A stretch of 64,000 bases of DNA from DASWJZ01 sp963805325. Lineage in GTDB: Bacteria > Pseudomonadota > Alphaproteobacteria > Rhizobiales > Afifellaceae. The notes below the pieces were generated by a model. It saw only the letters and a list, made by a program, of their open reading frames with translations. It was not told the origin of the DNA and searched no databases. Both the position numbers and the translations under genes were made by a program. The stretch spans positions 81,798 through 145,797 of the forward strand of contig CAWDTS010000008.1 of NCBI GenBank assembly GCA_963805325.1, written 5' to 3'. This document shows, piece by piece, positions 26,122-35,019 of the stretch; position 1 is the first letter of the stretch, and the number at the start of each line of letters is the position of its first letter.

Positions 26122-27414
26122 ATGGCCCCCCAGACGACGACGCCTGCCAGAGCCAACACCATCGGGACGGCAGCGTTTCCGATCGAAGAGACACGCGCGC
26201 AGTTCCCTGCGTTGCAACCCGACCGCGCAGGCTCCTTCATCTTCTTCGACAACGCCGCTGGAGCGCAGATCCCGCAGAGCGTTCTCGACGCGATCAACGA
26301 GCATCTCCTCGACCACAACGTCCAGCGCGGCGGGCGCTACGAGAAAAGCCGCCGCGTCGATCAGGCCGTCGCCGACGCCCGCGAGAGCGTCGCGCTCCTG
26401 ATCAATGCCGCGAACCCGGCAGAAGTCTGCTTCGGCATGAACGCCACCTCGTTCATCCGCATGGTGAGCCTTGCGATCGGCCAGACGCTCGGGCCGAGCA
26501 GGGACGAGATCGTCGTCACCGACATCGACCACGACGCCAATATCGCGACGTGGCTGCAGCTCGAAAAGGCCGGCGCGAAATTCAAATGGTGGCGGATGCG
26601 TGAGGACGGGACGCTTCATCCCGACGATCTGAAGCCGCTTCTTTCCGACAAGACCCGCATTGTCGCCTGCACCAAGACGGCGCATTCGCTCGGCACGATC
26701 GTCGACGTCGCGACGGCCGCCAAGCTCGCGCACGACGTTGGCGCAGAGATCTTCATCGACTGCGTCCACTACGGGCCGCACGGCCTGATCGACGTGCAGG
26801 CGTGGGATTGCGACTATCTCGTCTGCTCCGGCTACAAGACCTTCGCGCCGCACATGGGTTTCCTCTGGGGAAAATACGACGCGCTGAAGCGGCTGCCGAC
26901 CTTCCGCGAGGACTTCATCCCCGACGAGCCGCCCTACAAGATCGAAGCCGGCACCTTCATCTACGAGAACGTCTCCGGCATGAGCGCCGCGGTCCGCTAT
27001 CTGGAGAGCATCGGGCGCATGGTCGCCCCCGGCAAAAGCAACGCGCGGCGGCAGGATATCGTCGCCGCGATGGGTGCGATCCGCGGCTACGAACAGGTTC
27101 TCGCCGGCGCGATGATCGACGTCCTGAAGGCGAACGGCGCCACAATCTACGGGATCAGCGACGCGGACCGGCTCGACGGCCGCGTGCCGACGATCTGCTT
27201 CAATATTCCGGGGCACACGCCGCAGGCGCTCGCCGACGCGATGGACGCGGTCGGCATCGGCATTCGCGACGGCCACATGTATGCGCCGCGGCTGATGAAG
27301 CGGCTGAACCTGCCGATGGAGACCGGGTGCGTCCGCGTCTCACTCGTCCACTACAACACACTGGAAGAAGTCGCGCGCTTCGGGAAAGAGCTCGCAACGA
27401 TCGTCGATAACTGA
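26122..27414 (+). CDS. Class V PLP-dependent enzyme (cysteine-desulfurase-like, VC1184 type)
   Basis: A 430-residue fold-type I PLP protein of the aminotransferase class V superfamily. Lys239 (CSGYKTFAPHMGFLWG) is the Schiff-base residue, and IDCVHYGPHG contains the PLP-pyridine Asp/His region. It resembles cysteine-desulfurase-like proteins but a SufS-type persulfide Cys is not obvious, so sulfur transfer is unlikely. Related folds include kynureninase and isopenicillin-N epimerase. I start it at ATG 26122 since upstream candidates (TTG, GTG) would place the palindromic operator inside or too near the gene. The role may be C-C or C-N cleavage of an amino acid substrate, inferred from neighbours. 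Confidence 0.78.
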   Translation: MAPQTTTPARANTIGTAAFPIEETRAQFPALQPDRAGSFIFFDNAAGAQIPQSVLDAINEHLLDHNVQRGGRYEKSRRVDQAVADARESVALLINAANPAEVCFGMNATSFIRMVSLAIGQTLGPSRDEIVVTDIDHDANIATWLQLEKAGAKFKWWRMREDGTLHPDDLKPLLSDKTRIVACTKTAHSLGTIVDVATAAKLAHDVGAEIFIDCVHYGPHGLIDVQAWDCDYLVCSGYKTFAPHMGFLWGKYDALKRLPTFREDFIPDEPPYKIEAGTFIYENVSGMSAAVRYLESIGRMVAPGKSNARRQDIVAAMGAIRGYEQVLAGAMIDVLKANGATIYGISDADRLDGRVPTICFNIPGHTPQALADAMDAVGIGIRDGHMYAPRLMKRLNLPMETGCVRVSLVHYNTLEEVARFGKELATIVDN

Positions 27415-27416
27415 AC

Positions 27417-28616
27417 TCAGTCGCTGCTGAGCGCCGCTGCAATGCGACGACAGGCTTCCGCGATGTCCGCCGTCTCGCGGCAGATGCACATGCGCATGAA
27501 GCTCTTCGACGCTTGCCCGAAGAGCCAGCCGGGTGCGAGCCCGACATGCGCCTCCTGGAGGATATGCGTGCAGGCCGCGGTCGAATCCGCCTCCCCGGCG
27601 AGCGCGAGCATGACGTACATCCCCGCTTTGGGCTTCGTCGGCAGCACGATCTTGTTGTGGCCGGAGAGCGCCGCGTAGGCGGCATCGACGCCCGCACGGC
27701 AGCGTTCCCGCACCTCTTTCACGAATGGCTCGCCGTTCACGATCGCCGCGCGGGCCCCGGCCTGGATGAACGCCGCCGTGCCGCTGTTCACGTATTGCGT
27801 CATGGCGGCGAGCGGCTTCGCGACCGACGGCGGATGCGTCAGCCAGCCGATGCGCCAACCGGTCATCGCCCACGCCTTGGAGAACCCATTGACGCTGAGC
27901 ACCAGGTCCTCCGGCTCCGCGAGCTGCAGCACCGACGGCGCCGCCTCGGCGTTGTAGGCGAGCCGGTTGTAGAGCTCGTCGCTGATGATCCAGATGCCGG
28001 TGCGGCGGCTGAAGTCGATCAGAGCCTGCAATTCATCGCGGCTCGCCGTCCAGCCGAGCGGATTGGACGGCGTGGAGAACATGATCGCCCGCGTGCGGGC
28101 GTCGCAGGCCGCGAAGAGCTTGTCGAGGTCGAGTTTCCAGTCGCCGTTCTCGAAATCGAGGGCTATCGCGCGCGGCTCGCCCCCTGCGATCTGGATCGCC
28201 TGCCGGATATTCGGCCATTGCGGCTCGACATAGACCACGTTCGTGCCGCCATCGACGATGAGATCGAGCGCCAGGAAGACGGCCTGCATGCCGCTCGGCG
28301 TGATCGTCGAGCGAAGCACCGGGATGTCCCTCCTGTGCAGCTTCGTGAGATAGGCGGAGAGCGCCTCCGTCAGCGCCGGAAGGCCGCGCATGTCCGGGAC
28401 GTAGAACGTATCCCCGGCGTCGAGCGACGCCTTGGCCGCTTCGCGGATGAATTCCGGCGTGACGAGGTCGCCCTCTCCGTACCAGAGCGTGATGACGTCG
28501 GGGATGGATTTGGCGCGAACCGCCAGCTCCGCGATGTTCTCCGTCTGCAGATCCATGATCTGCGGACGGATGTGCTGATAGGCGGTCCGGGGCGCGGTGA
28601 GGTCGAGCGTGGGCAT
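27417..28616 (-). CDS. Class I/II pyridoxal-phosphate aminotransferase
   Basis: A 399-residue aspartate-aminotransferase-fold enzyme. Visible are STPSNPLGW (Asn for PLP), IISDELYNRLAY (Asp), the Schiff-base Lys247 in NGFSKAWAMTGWRIGW with the phosphate Arg, and a C-terminal RMCICRE carboxylate-binding region. Substrate unknown. The frame is open to 28700, but that would put the 24-bp palindrome at 28641 in the coding region; the ATG at 28616 leaves the operator upstream and gives a normal length. Convergent with the class V gene (2 bp between stops) and divergent from the flavin monooxygenase gene. Confidence 0.85.
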   Translation of the reverse strand: MPTLDLTAPRTAYQHIRPQIMDLQTENIAELAVRAKSIPDVITLWYGEGDLVTPEFIREAAKASLDAGDTFYVPDMRGLPALTEALSAYLTKLHRRDIPVLRSTITPSGMQAVFLALDLIVDGGTNVVYVEPQWPNIRQAIQIAGGEPRAIALDFENGDWKLDLDKLFAACDARTRAIMFSTPSNPLGWTASRDELQALIDFSRRTGIWIISDELYNRLAYNAEAAPSVLQLAEPEDLVLSVNGFSKAWAMTGWRIGWLTHPPSVAKPLAAMTQYVNSGTAAFIQAGARAAIVNGEPFVKEVRERCRAGVDAAYAALSGHNKIVLPTKPKAGMYVMLALAGEADSTAACTHILQEAHVGLAPGWLFGQASKSFMRMCICRETADIAEACRRIAAALSSD

Positions 28617-28640
28617 CGGCGCGAGATTCCACGGAACACG

Positions 28641-28664
28641 AAATTCTTCAAGCTTGAAGAATTT
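28641..28664. promoter_or_regulatory. Perfect 24-bp palindrome centred on AAGCTT (regulon site 2)
   Basis: The sequence AAATTCTTCAAG is followed directly by its exact reverse complement, giving the longest of the five related palindromes. It lies between the aminotransferase (start 28616, leftward) and the monooxygenase/lyase operon (start 28720, rightward), so one dimer or tetramer could control both. The core TTCAAGCTTGAA (28647-28658) is identical to that of site 1. The factor is inferred to be one of the two MarR proteins. Confidence 0.75.
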
Positions 28665-28719
28665 CGGCATTCGCGCTTCCTTGCCTGTCGCCAGTGGCAA
28701 TCACCGGTGAGGAAACAAC

Positions 28720-29829
28720 GTGGCTTCAACTGAAGAACGCGGCCCCCCGAGCAATCCGCTCAGGGACCCGGACGGCTTCAAGCTCGGCATATTCTCCACC
28801 AACGCCGATGGCGGATTGGCGCTAACCACCGTCGCGGAACGCTGGAAGGCGACGTGGCCGGACAACGTCGCGGCGGCGAGGATCGCAGACGAGGGCGGCT
28901 TCGATTTCTTCCTGCCGATAGCGCGCTGGGCCGGCTTCGGCGGTGAGACGAATGCGCGCGAATGGTCGTTCGAGACCTTCACCTGGGCCGCCGGGCTCGC
29001 CGCGCTGACTAGGCGCATGGCGATCTTCTCCACCGTCCACGTGCCGCTGGTGCATCCGATCTACGCGGCGAAGGCGCTGGCGACGGTCGATCACATCGCG
29101 AACGGCCGCGCCGGACTCAACATCGTCTGCGGCTGGAACCCGAAGGAATTCGCCATGTTCGGCACGACGCCGGACGATCGCGCCTACGAGCGCGCGGCGG
29201 AATGGATCACTATCGTCGAACGCGCTTATGGCTCGGATGAGCCGTTCGATTTCGACGGCGATTATTACAAGCTGAAGGGCGTCGTCTCGAAGCCGGCGAG
29301 CATCCAGTCGCCGCGCCCTCTCACCATGAACGCGGCCTTCGGCGGCCCCGGCCGCGACTTCGCGTCGCGCCATTGCGATTTCCTGTTCTCGACATTCACC
29401 GACATCGCCGACGGCCGTCGCCACCTCGCTGACATTTCTTCACGCGCCAAGGCCGCCGGGCGCGATGTCGGGGCCTATACGGTCGGCCATGTCGTCTGCC
29501 GGGAAACGCAGGCGGAAGCCGAAGACGCCTACGACCGCTACGCGCTCCGCGAAGCCGACCAGGGCGCCGTCGACAATCACATGGCCGGCAAGAAGCAGTT
29601 CTCCGCTTCGCACGACGAACGCGCCTATATCGAATACCGCCAGCGCTTCGCCGGCGGCGCGGGCACCTATCCGCTCATCGGCACGCCACAGAAGATCGCA
29701 GGCGAGATCGCGGAGATCGCGGCTGAAGGCTGGTCGGGTGCAGCACTGTCCTTCCTGAACTACACCGAAGAGATGCCGTTCTTTATCGCGCGGGTGTTTC
29801 CCCTCCTGCGCGAGGCGGGTCTGCGATAG
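28720..29829 (+). CDS. Luciferase-like (LLM-class) FMN-dependent monooxygenase, RutA-like
   Basis: A 369-residue member of the bacterial luciferase superfamily. FKLGIFSTNADGGLA begins the TIM barrel, and IARWAGFGGETNAREWSFE, LVHPIYAAKALATVDHIANG, LNIVCGWNPKEFAMFG and GTPQKIAGEIAEIAAEGWSG are group signatures shared with RutA and dibenzothiophene-sulfone or EDTA monooxygenases. Such enzymes use FMNH2 from a separate reductase, none of which is seen here. The GTG start at 28720 follows an AGGA element. The HpcH/HpaI lyase gene follows after 18 bp. RutA-type enzymes cleave amide or N-heterocyclic rings, which would fit a nitrogen-aromatic pathway, but the substrate is unproven. Confidence 0.85.
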   Translation: MASTEERGPPSNPLRDPDGFKLGIFSTNADGGLALTTVAERWKATWPDNVAAARIADEGGFDFFLPIARWAGFGGETNAREWSFETFTWAAGLAALTRRMAIFSTVHVPLVHPIYAAKALATVDHIANGRAGLNIVCGWNPKEFAMFGTTPDDRAYERAAEWITIVERAYGSDEPFDFDGDYYKLKGVVSKPASIQSPRPLTMNAAFGGPGRDFASRHCDFLFSTFTDIADGRRHLADISSRAKAAGRDVGAYTVGHVVCRETQAEAEDAYDRYALREADQGAVDNHMAGKKQFSASHDERAYIEYRQRFAGGAGTYPLIGTPQKIAGEIAEIAAEGWSGAALSFLNYTEEMPFFIARVFPLLREAGLR

Positions 29830-29847
29830 CGATTGGAGAGGTTTTCC

Positions 29848-30609
29848 ATGTTCGATCCCGCCGCGCCGACCCTAAAGAAGCGCCTCCTGAGCGGCGACCC
29901 GCTCGGCGTCTTCTGGCTGGCGCTGGGCAGCGTAACGATGGTCGAGGCAGCGGTCGCGGCCGGGGCCGAGGCCATCGTCATCGACATGCAGCACGGCCTC
30001 TTCGACCGCACGGCGCTCGAAGCCGCGATCGCGGTGGTGCCGCCGAAGGTGCCCTGCCTCGTGCGCGTCGAGGACGACAGCGCCGCGGCGATCGGGCGAG
30101 CGCTCGATGCCGGCGCCGAAGGCGTCATCGTCCCGCTGGTGGAGACCGGAAAGCAGGCCGCGCGGGCTGTGTCGGCGGCGCACTTCCCGCCCAAAGGCCA
30201 TCGCTCCGGAGGCGGTATCAGACCTTTGCGCCAGGCCGGTTACATGACCGGCGCTTCCGAAGCCATCGTCGTCGGGCTGATGATCGAGACCCGGGCCGGG
30301 CTGACCAACGCCGCCGCCATCGCCGCGACGAAGAACGCGGACTTCGTCTTCATCGGAACCGGCGATCTCGCCCTTTCGCTCGGCACGCAGCCGGGCGGCC
30401 CGGCGCATTCGAAGGCCTGCAAAGCGATCCTTCGCGCCTGCCGCAAGGCCGGCACACCCTGCGGCACCTTCACGATGACGGCGGAAGCAGCGGCGGCGCG
30501 CACGGCGGAGGGCTTTTGGATGACGGTCGTCGCCAACGACGTATCGGCGGTGGGCGGTGCGTTTTCGGTTGCCGCTGCCGCCTTCAAGAAGGCTCGCGGC
30601 AAGACGTAG
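29848..30609 (+). CDS. HpcH/HpaI aldolase/citrate lyase family protein
   Basis: A 253-residue TIM-barrel class II aldolase. The catalytic and metal-site blocks are visible: VIDMQHGLFD (His), GVIVPLVETGKQA, GLMIETRAGLTN (metal Glu) and FIGTGDLALSLG (metal Asp). Members cleave 4-hydroxy-2-oxo acids, a typical late step of aromatic meta-cleavage. The ATG at 29848 has GGAGAGG upstream within a longer open frame beginning at a TTG. It is the second gene after the flavin monooxygenase and ends 3 bp from the convergent MarR gene. Confidence 0.88.
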   Translation: MFDPAAPTLKKRLLSGDPLGVFWLALGSVTMVEAAVAAGAEAIVIDMQHGLFDRTALEAAIAVVPPKVPCLVRVEDDSAAAIGRALDAGAEGVIVPLVETGKQAARAVSAAHFPPKGHRSGGGIRPLRQAGYMTGASEAIVVGLMIETRAGLTNAAAIAATKNADFVFIGTGDLALSLGTQPGGPAHSKACKAILRACRKAGTPCGTFTMTAEAAAARTAEGFWMTVVANDVSAVGGAFSVAAAAFKKARGKT

Positions 30610-30612
30610 GCG

Positions 30613-31146
30613 CTAGTCCAGTCGCCGCGTCGCGGCGAGCACGGAGCCTTTCAGGTCGCCGAGCCGCGACCAGAGCGCCTGCTGCTCGGCCTCGCCCAAA
30701 CCGGCGAGGAGCTCCGCGATCCACTCCGCATGCGCCGCCGCCATCTCCGCGAAAACCCGCCGGCCTTTCTCGGTCATGCGCACGCGCACGGCGCGCCGGT
30801 CGGCTTCGAAGACATTTCGCTCGATCAGGCCGGACTCCACGAGGCGCTCCACGAGACCGGTGACGTTGCCGTTCGAGACCATCATACGGCGCGACAGGTC
30901 GCCGAGGAGAAGGCCGTCCTCGACCCGATCAAGCTGCGCAAGAAGGTCGAAGCGCGGCAGCGTGGTGGCGAAGCGTTCGCGCAGCCGCTGGCGTATCTCC
31001 ACCTCGATCAGGTTGGCGGTCGCGAGCATTCGGAGCCAGAGCCTGAGCTCCATCACATGGTCCTGCGGCCGTTCGGACACCTTTGATTCGGCGTCGACAT
31101 GATCGTCGAAGCTGAGTCGGGGGGATGCGGCGGCGGACTTGCTCAC
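30613..31146 (-). CDS. MarR-family transcriptional regulator 1
   Basis: A 177-residue MarR regulator. The winged helix-turn-helix is seen as LPRFDLLAQLDRVEDGLLLGDL through RMMVSNGNVTGLVERLVESGLIER and the wing DRRAVRVRMTEKGRRVF (quoted in parts). MarR dimers bind palindromes of 16-24 bp and release them on binding aromatic acids or aryl-CoA esters. It lies in the middle of the catabolic region, convergent with the lyase gene, and is a prime candidate for the factor that reads the AAGCTT-centred palindromes. Its own upstream region (31147-31255) has an AT-rich patch near 31195 but only a weak match to the palindrome. Confidence 0.9.
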   Translation of the reverse strand: MSKSAAASPRLSFDDHVDAESKVSERPQDHVMELRLWLRMLATANLIEVEIRQRLRERFATTLPRFDLLAQLDRVEDGLLLGDLSRRMMVSNGNVTGLVERLVESGLIERNVFEADRRAVRVRMTEKGRRVFAEMAAAHAEWIAELLAGLGEAEQQALWSRLGDLKGSVLAATRRLD

Positions 31147-31255
31147 GGACGGATCGCTCTACTTGAAGCCGGCGGCGCACCGGGCACCGCGACTATTTTA
31201 TGTCTAAACAAACCCGGTGTGGCGGACAAGCAGCAGGTCATCGTCGCGGCGCCCA

Positions 31256-32080
31256 TCAACCGGCCGCCAACCAGCCGGGATCGACCTCCGGCAGCGGGAT
31301 CGCCGCCTTAAGCTCCGCGGTGTAGGGATTCTCCGGCGCCTCGAAGAGCGCAGCCGTCGGGCGGTTCTCGAGGATTTCGCCGCCACGCATGACGATCACC
31401 CGGTCGCAAAGCCGGCGCACCACCGAAAGATCGTGGCTGATGAAGGCGACCGTCATCCGAAGCTCCATGCGCAATTGCTCCAGCAACGCGAGAATCTGCG
31501 CCTTGGACGAGACATCGAGGCCGGAGACGATCTCATCGGCGAGCACGAAGCGCGGCTTCAGCGCGACGGCGCGCGCGATTCCAACCCGCTGACGCTGTCC
31601 GCCCGAAAGCTCATGCGGATACCGCCGGGCGAAACTCACCGGGAGGCCGACCGTTTCGAGCGCCCCGGCGGCAAGCTTTCGCGCTTCGCGCGAATTGTCG
31701 GCAAGGCCATGGAGAAGCAGCGGACGCGCGATGATCGATTCGATCGAGAGGCGCGGATTGAGCGACGAAAGCGGATCCTGAAAGACCACCTGCATATCGC
31801 GGCGCAGCGGCCGAAGCGCGTCCTCGCGAAGACGCGTGATGTCCTGGCCAGCGAAGCGGATTGCGCCGCCCGCCGGTGTGATCAGCCGCACGAGCGTGCG
31901 TCCGAGCGTAGTCTTTCCCGAGCCGGATTCGCCGACGATCCCGACGACGGTCCCCTCTTCGATCTCAAAGTCGAGCCCGTGCAGGATCTCCACCATCGGC
32001 CGGCGGCCGAAGAGATTCCTCCGCTTCGGGTCGGGAAGTGCGACCCGCAGGTCACGGACTGAGAAGAGCGGCTCGCTCAT
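31256..32080 (-). CDS. Peptide/opine-type ABC transporter ATPase (DppF/OppF-like)
   Basis: A 274-residue ABC ATPase. Walker A is GESGSGKTT, the Q-loop VVFQDPLSSLNPR, the signature LSGGQRQRVGIARA and Walker B FVLADEIVSGLD, with the D-loop ALDVSS-like stretch deviating slightly (SGLDVSS). The C-terminal oligopeptide-transporter region NPYTAELKAAIP is present. The ATG at 32080 overlaps the stop of the preceding ATPase (ATGA). It is the last gene of the leftward SBP-permease-permease-ATPase-ATPase operon. Substrates of the family include peptides, nickel, opines and glycosides; here a link to the aromatic catabolic genes is inferred from position and the shared palindrome. Confidence 0.92.
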   Translation of the reverse strand: MSEPLFSVRDLRVALPDPKRRNLFGRRPMVEILHGLDFEIEEGTVVGIVGESGSGKTTLGRTLVRLITPAGGAIRFAGQDITRLREDALRPLRRDMQVVFQDPLSSLNPRLSIESIIARPLLLHGLADNSREARKLAAGALETVGLPVSFARRYPHELSGGQRQRVGIARAVALKPRFVLADEIVSGLDVSSKAQILALLEQLRMELRMTVAFISHDLSVVRRLCDRVIVMRGGEILENRPTAALFEAPENPYTAELKAAIPLPEVDPGWLAAG

Positions 32081-32970
32081 CCGCGCGCCTCGCTTGCCCA
32101 TTCGGCATCGGCCGCAGCAATCTCGCGCCAGGTCGCGTCGATGACCTCGGAGGGAACGGGCAGCAGGGACTCGTCCGGGCGGTCGTAGCGCGGCGTCGCG
32201 GCGATGAGCGCGGCGCTATAGGGATGACGCGGCGCGGAAAAGAGGCTCGCCACGTCGGTGTCCTCCACCACGCGGCCGCCGAAGAGGACCGTGACGTTCT
32301 GGCAGATCTTGGCGACGACGCCGAGATCGTGCGTGACGAAAAGAAGCGCCGTGCCGTGGCGCGCCTGCATCTCCGCGATGAGGCGGAGGATCTGCTTCTG
32401 CACCGTCACGTCGAGCGCCGTCGTCGGTTCGTCCGCCACGATGAGCTTCGGCTCCGCCGCGAAGGCGGAGGCGATCAGCACGCGCTGCCGCATGCCGCCC
32501 GAAAGCTGATGCGGATAGCTGGCGAGCACGCGCTCCGGGTCGTTGATGTGCACTTCCGTTAGAAGCCCGAGCGCACGCTCGCGCGCCTCCTTCGCCGAAA
32601 GGCCGAGAATCGCAGTCAGGCGATCGGTGATCTGGGTATCGATCCGGCGCACCGGATTGAACGCAGTCAGCGGGTCCTGCGGGATGAATGCTGAGGTCTG
32701 CGCGATCAGCCGGCGGCGCTGCCGCTCTCCCATGGCGAGAAGGTCCTGCCCGACGAGCGTGACCGTTCCGCCGGCAACGGCGACAGCATGCGGAAGAATG
32801 TCGAAGACCGTCTTGCCGACCATGGTTTTGCCGGCGCCGCTCTCGCCGACGAGGCCCCTCACCTCGCCGGGCTGCACGGCAAGGCTGACGCTGCGCAGGA
32901 GGCGCTTCGCCCGCTGGTGCCGCAGCACAATCGACAGGTCGCTGATCGCAAGGTAGGGGTCGCCGCTCAT
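32077..32970 (-). CDS. Peptide/opine-type ABC transporter ATPase (DppD/OppD-like)
   Basis: A 297-residue ABC ATPase with Walker A GESGAGKTM (Met replaces the usual Thr/Ser after Lys-Thr, a mild oddity), Q-loop FIPQDPLTAFNPVRR, signature LSGGMRQRVLIASA, Walker B LIVADEPTTALD and H-loop FVTHDLG. The ATG at 32970 overlaps the DppC-like stop. It partners with the second ATPase as a heterodimer below the two permeases. Confidence 0.92.
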   Translation of the reverse strand: MSGDPYLAISDLSIVLRHQRAKRLLRSVSLAVQPGEVRGLVGESGAGKTMVGKTVFDILPHAVAVAGGTVTLVGQDLLAMGERQRRRLIAQTSAFIPQDPLTAFNPVRRIDTQITDRLTAILGLSAKEARERALGLLTEVHINDPERVLASYPHQLSGGMRQRVLIASAFAAEPKLIVADEPTTALDVTVQKQILRLIAEMQARHGTALLFVTHDLGVVAKICQNVTVLFGGRVVEDTDVASLFSAPRHPYSAALIAATPRYDRPDESLLPVPSEVIDATWREIAAADAEWASEARG

Positions 32971-33818
32971 TGCAGCACCGGATCGAAGCGGTCTTTCAGC
33001 CCCTCGCCGAACTGCCCGAACGCGAGCACCGTCAGGAACAGCACGATCAGCGGAAACACCAGAACCCACCAGGCGAAATGGATGATGGTGCGGCCTTCCG
33101 CGATCATGCCGCCCCAGGTCGGGGCGTCGGTGGAGATCGAGAGGTTCACGAAGGAGAGGATCGCCTCCACGATCACCGCGATCCCCATTTCCAGCGACAG
33201 GAGCGCGACGATGGTCGGCAGCACGTTCGGCAGCACTTCCTTGACGAGGATCGTCAGCTCCGGAAAGCCGGCGATGCGGGCGCTGTCGAGATAGTCCATA
33301 CGACTTTGGCCGAGCGTCTCGCCGCGCACGACGCGACAGAAGCGTATCCAGTCGATCGCCACGATGGCGATGATCACCGAGCGCAGCCCGGTGCCGAGCA
33401 CTGCCACGAGCAGGATGGCGAAAAGAACCGGCGGGAAAGCCATCCAGATATCGACGATCCGCGACACGATTTGATCGATGAACCCACGGAAATAGCCGGC
33501 GAGAAGCCCGAAGACCGAGCCGATGATGCAGGCCAGCGGCGCGGCGACGAAGGCGACGATCAGCGCGATGCGGCTTCCGTAGATGATGCGCGAGAGCACG
33601 TCGCGGCCGAGGTCATCGGTGCCGAGGAGGTAGGCGGGATCGGACCCCGCCAGCCAGGCCGGAGGAAGACGGCCGCTCAACAAATCCTGCGCCAGCGGAT
33701 CGTGCGGCGCGATGAGCGGTGCGAAAAGCGCGCACGCGACGACGACCGCGAGCCAGGAGCCGGCGAGGATCAGGCGCCACGAGCGAGCGCGCCGTCGCAC
33801 GAAAACCGCCTCAGCCAT
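32967..33818 (-). CDS. Peptide/opine-type ABC transporter permease (DppC-like)
   Basis: A 283-residue inner-membrane permease with an N-terminal membrane anchor (residues about 15-35) followed by the periplasmic LSGRLPPAWLAGSDPAYLLG, the family motif LGTDDLGRDVLSRIIYGSRI and five more membrane segments. The ATPase-contact region is near YLDSARIAGFPELTILVKEVLP. Start ATG 33818 overlaps the end of the DppB-like gene by 8 bp; its stop overlaps the ATPase start. Confidence 0.92.
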   Translation of the reverse strand: MAEAVFVRRRARSWRLILAGSWLAVVVACALFAPLIAPHDPLAQDLLSGRLPPAWLAGSDPAYLLGTDDLGRDVLSRIIYGSRIALIVAFVAAPLACIIGSVFGLLAGYFRGFIDQIVSRIVDIWMAFPPVLFAILLVAVLGTGLRSVIIAIVAIDWIRFCRVVRGETLGQSRMDYLDSARIAGFPELTILVKEVLPNVLPTIVALLSLEMGIAVIVEAILSFVNLSISTDAPTWGGMIAEGRTIIHFAWWVLVFPLIVLFLTVLAFGQFGEGLKDRFDPVLQ

Positions 33819-34821
33819 GGCGGAGCCGCGGATTGAGCAGCGCGTAGAGAAGATCGACCGCCAGATTGATCGCCACGAAGAGGACGGCGAAGAGGAGCAC
33901 GATCCCCTGGATCAGCGGCAGGTCGCGGTTGATGACCGCGTCGATCGCGAGGTTGCCGAGCCCCTCATAGGAGAAGATCCGCTCAACGATCACCGTTCCG
34001 CCGATGAGGAAGGTGAGCTGCACGCCGGTCAGCGTCAGCGTCGGCAGCAGCGCGTTTCGCATCGCGTCGTGGAGGATGACGCGGCTCTCGGAAAATCCCT
34101 TGGTGCGGGCCAGCATCACGTAGTCGAGGTTCATCGTCTCCTTCAGCGCCGACTTCAGGAGCTGCGCGATCACCGCCGCCAGCGGCAGGGCCAGCGCCAA
34201 CGCAGGCATCAGCATGTGCGCAAGAAGATCGGCGGTGATGTCGAGACGCAGCCGAAGCACGCTTTCAACGAGATAGAACTGGCTGACGAAAGGGAGATCG
34301 AGCGACGGCGTCACCCGCCCGGAAATCTCGAAGATCGGAATCGCCACCCCGAACGCCAGGATCAGCGCCAGGCTCCACAGGAAATCCGGCACCGAGAGCG
34401 CGATCCCGCTCACCACGTCGACGCCGGTTTCGAGCGGCGTCTCGCGCCAGCGCGTCGCGACGAACGCCAGCGAGACGCCGAGAACGTTAGCGATGAGGAG
34501 CGCGAGCGCGCACAGCTCGAGCGTCGCCGGCAGCCGCCCCAGAACGATCGAGAGCACGTTCTGGCGCAGCGAGATCGAAGTGCCGAAGTCGCCATGCAGC
34601 ACGTTGCCGAGCCAGATGATGAACTGCTCGAAGATGGAGCGGTCGAGGCCGTAGAAAGCGCGCAGCCGGTCGATATCCGCCGGCGACGCGCCGGGCGGCA
34701 GCATCATGGAGATCGGATCGCCAGGCGCGACGCGGATCACGATGAAGACGATCACCGCCACGCCGAAAAGCGTGATCAGCGTGGTCAGGCTTCGGGTGAG
34801 AAGAGCCCGCAGCGCGGTCAT
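33811..34821 (-). CDS. Peptide/opine-type ABC transporter permease (DppB-like)
   Basis: A 336-residue permease starting with a membrane segment (SLTTLITLFGVAVIVFIVIR) and the DppB motif RVAPGDPISMMLPPGASP, then six membrane segments and the ATPase-contact stretch ARTKGFSESRVILHDAMRNA. It forms the channel with the DppC-like partner. A 198-bp gap containing a structured repeat separates it from the upstream binding-protein gene, so its expression may be lower than that of the binding protein. Confidence 0.93.
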   Translation of the reverse strand: MTALRALLTRSLTTLITLFGVAVIVFIVIRVAPGDPISMMLPPGASPADIDRLRAFYGLDRSIFEQFIIWLGNVLHGDFGTSISLRQNVLSIVLGRLPATLELCALALLIANVLGVSLAFVATRWRETPLETGVDVVSGIALSVPDFLWSLALILAFGVAIPIFEISGRVTPSLDLPFVSQFYLVESVLRLRLDITADLLAHMLMPALALALPLAAVIAQLLKSALKETMNLDYVMLARTKGFSESRVILHDAMRNALLPTLTLTGVQLTFLIGGTVIVERIFSYEGLGNLAIDAVINRDLPLIQGIVLLFAVLFVAINLAVDLLYALLNPRLRHG

Positions 34822-34853
34822 GCAGCGTTGAGCGAGGGCACAGCCCTCCGAGA

Positions 34854-35004
34854 TTTGTCATCCCGGAAGCGCCGCGAGAGCGGCGCTGTCCGGGACCCAT
34901 GCGCACGGGTCGGCAGATGCAGGCGGAACGGTCGGCGACTCACTCGGCGCGCTCCGGAGTTCATGGGTCCCGGTTTTGCCCTTCGGGCAAACCGGGATGA
35001 CAAA
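34854..35004. repeat. Structured intergenic repeat A (TTTGTCATCCCGG ... CCGGGATGACAAA)
   Basis: A 151-bp element bounded by perfect 13-bp inverted ends, with nested hairpins inside (AGCGCCGC-GAGA-GCGGCGCT at 34868-34887 and a GCCC-ttc-GGGC stem). This design is typical of short palindromic intergenic repeats scattered in Hyphomicrobiales genomes. It lies between the SBP and DppB-like genes of one operon and can fold in either strand, so it may attenuate or protect the transcript. Confidence 0.7.
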
Positions 35005-35019
35005 CACACGGGTTGGTGC

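Noticed and set aside
31190..31210. A sixth regulon palindrome upstream of MarR 1
   Set aside because: The AT-rich stretch around 31195 matches the 16-bp site at only about 9 positions and lacks the central AAGCTT, so it does not stand out from chance.
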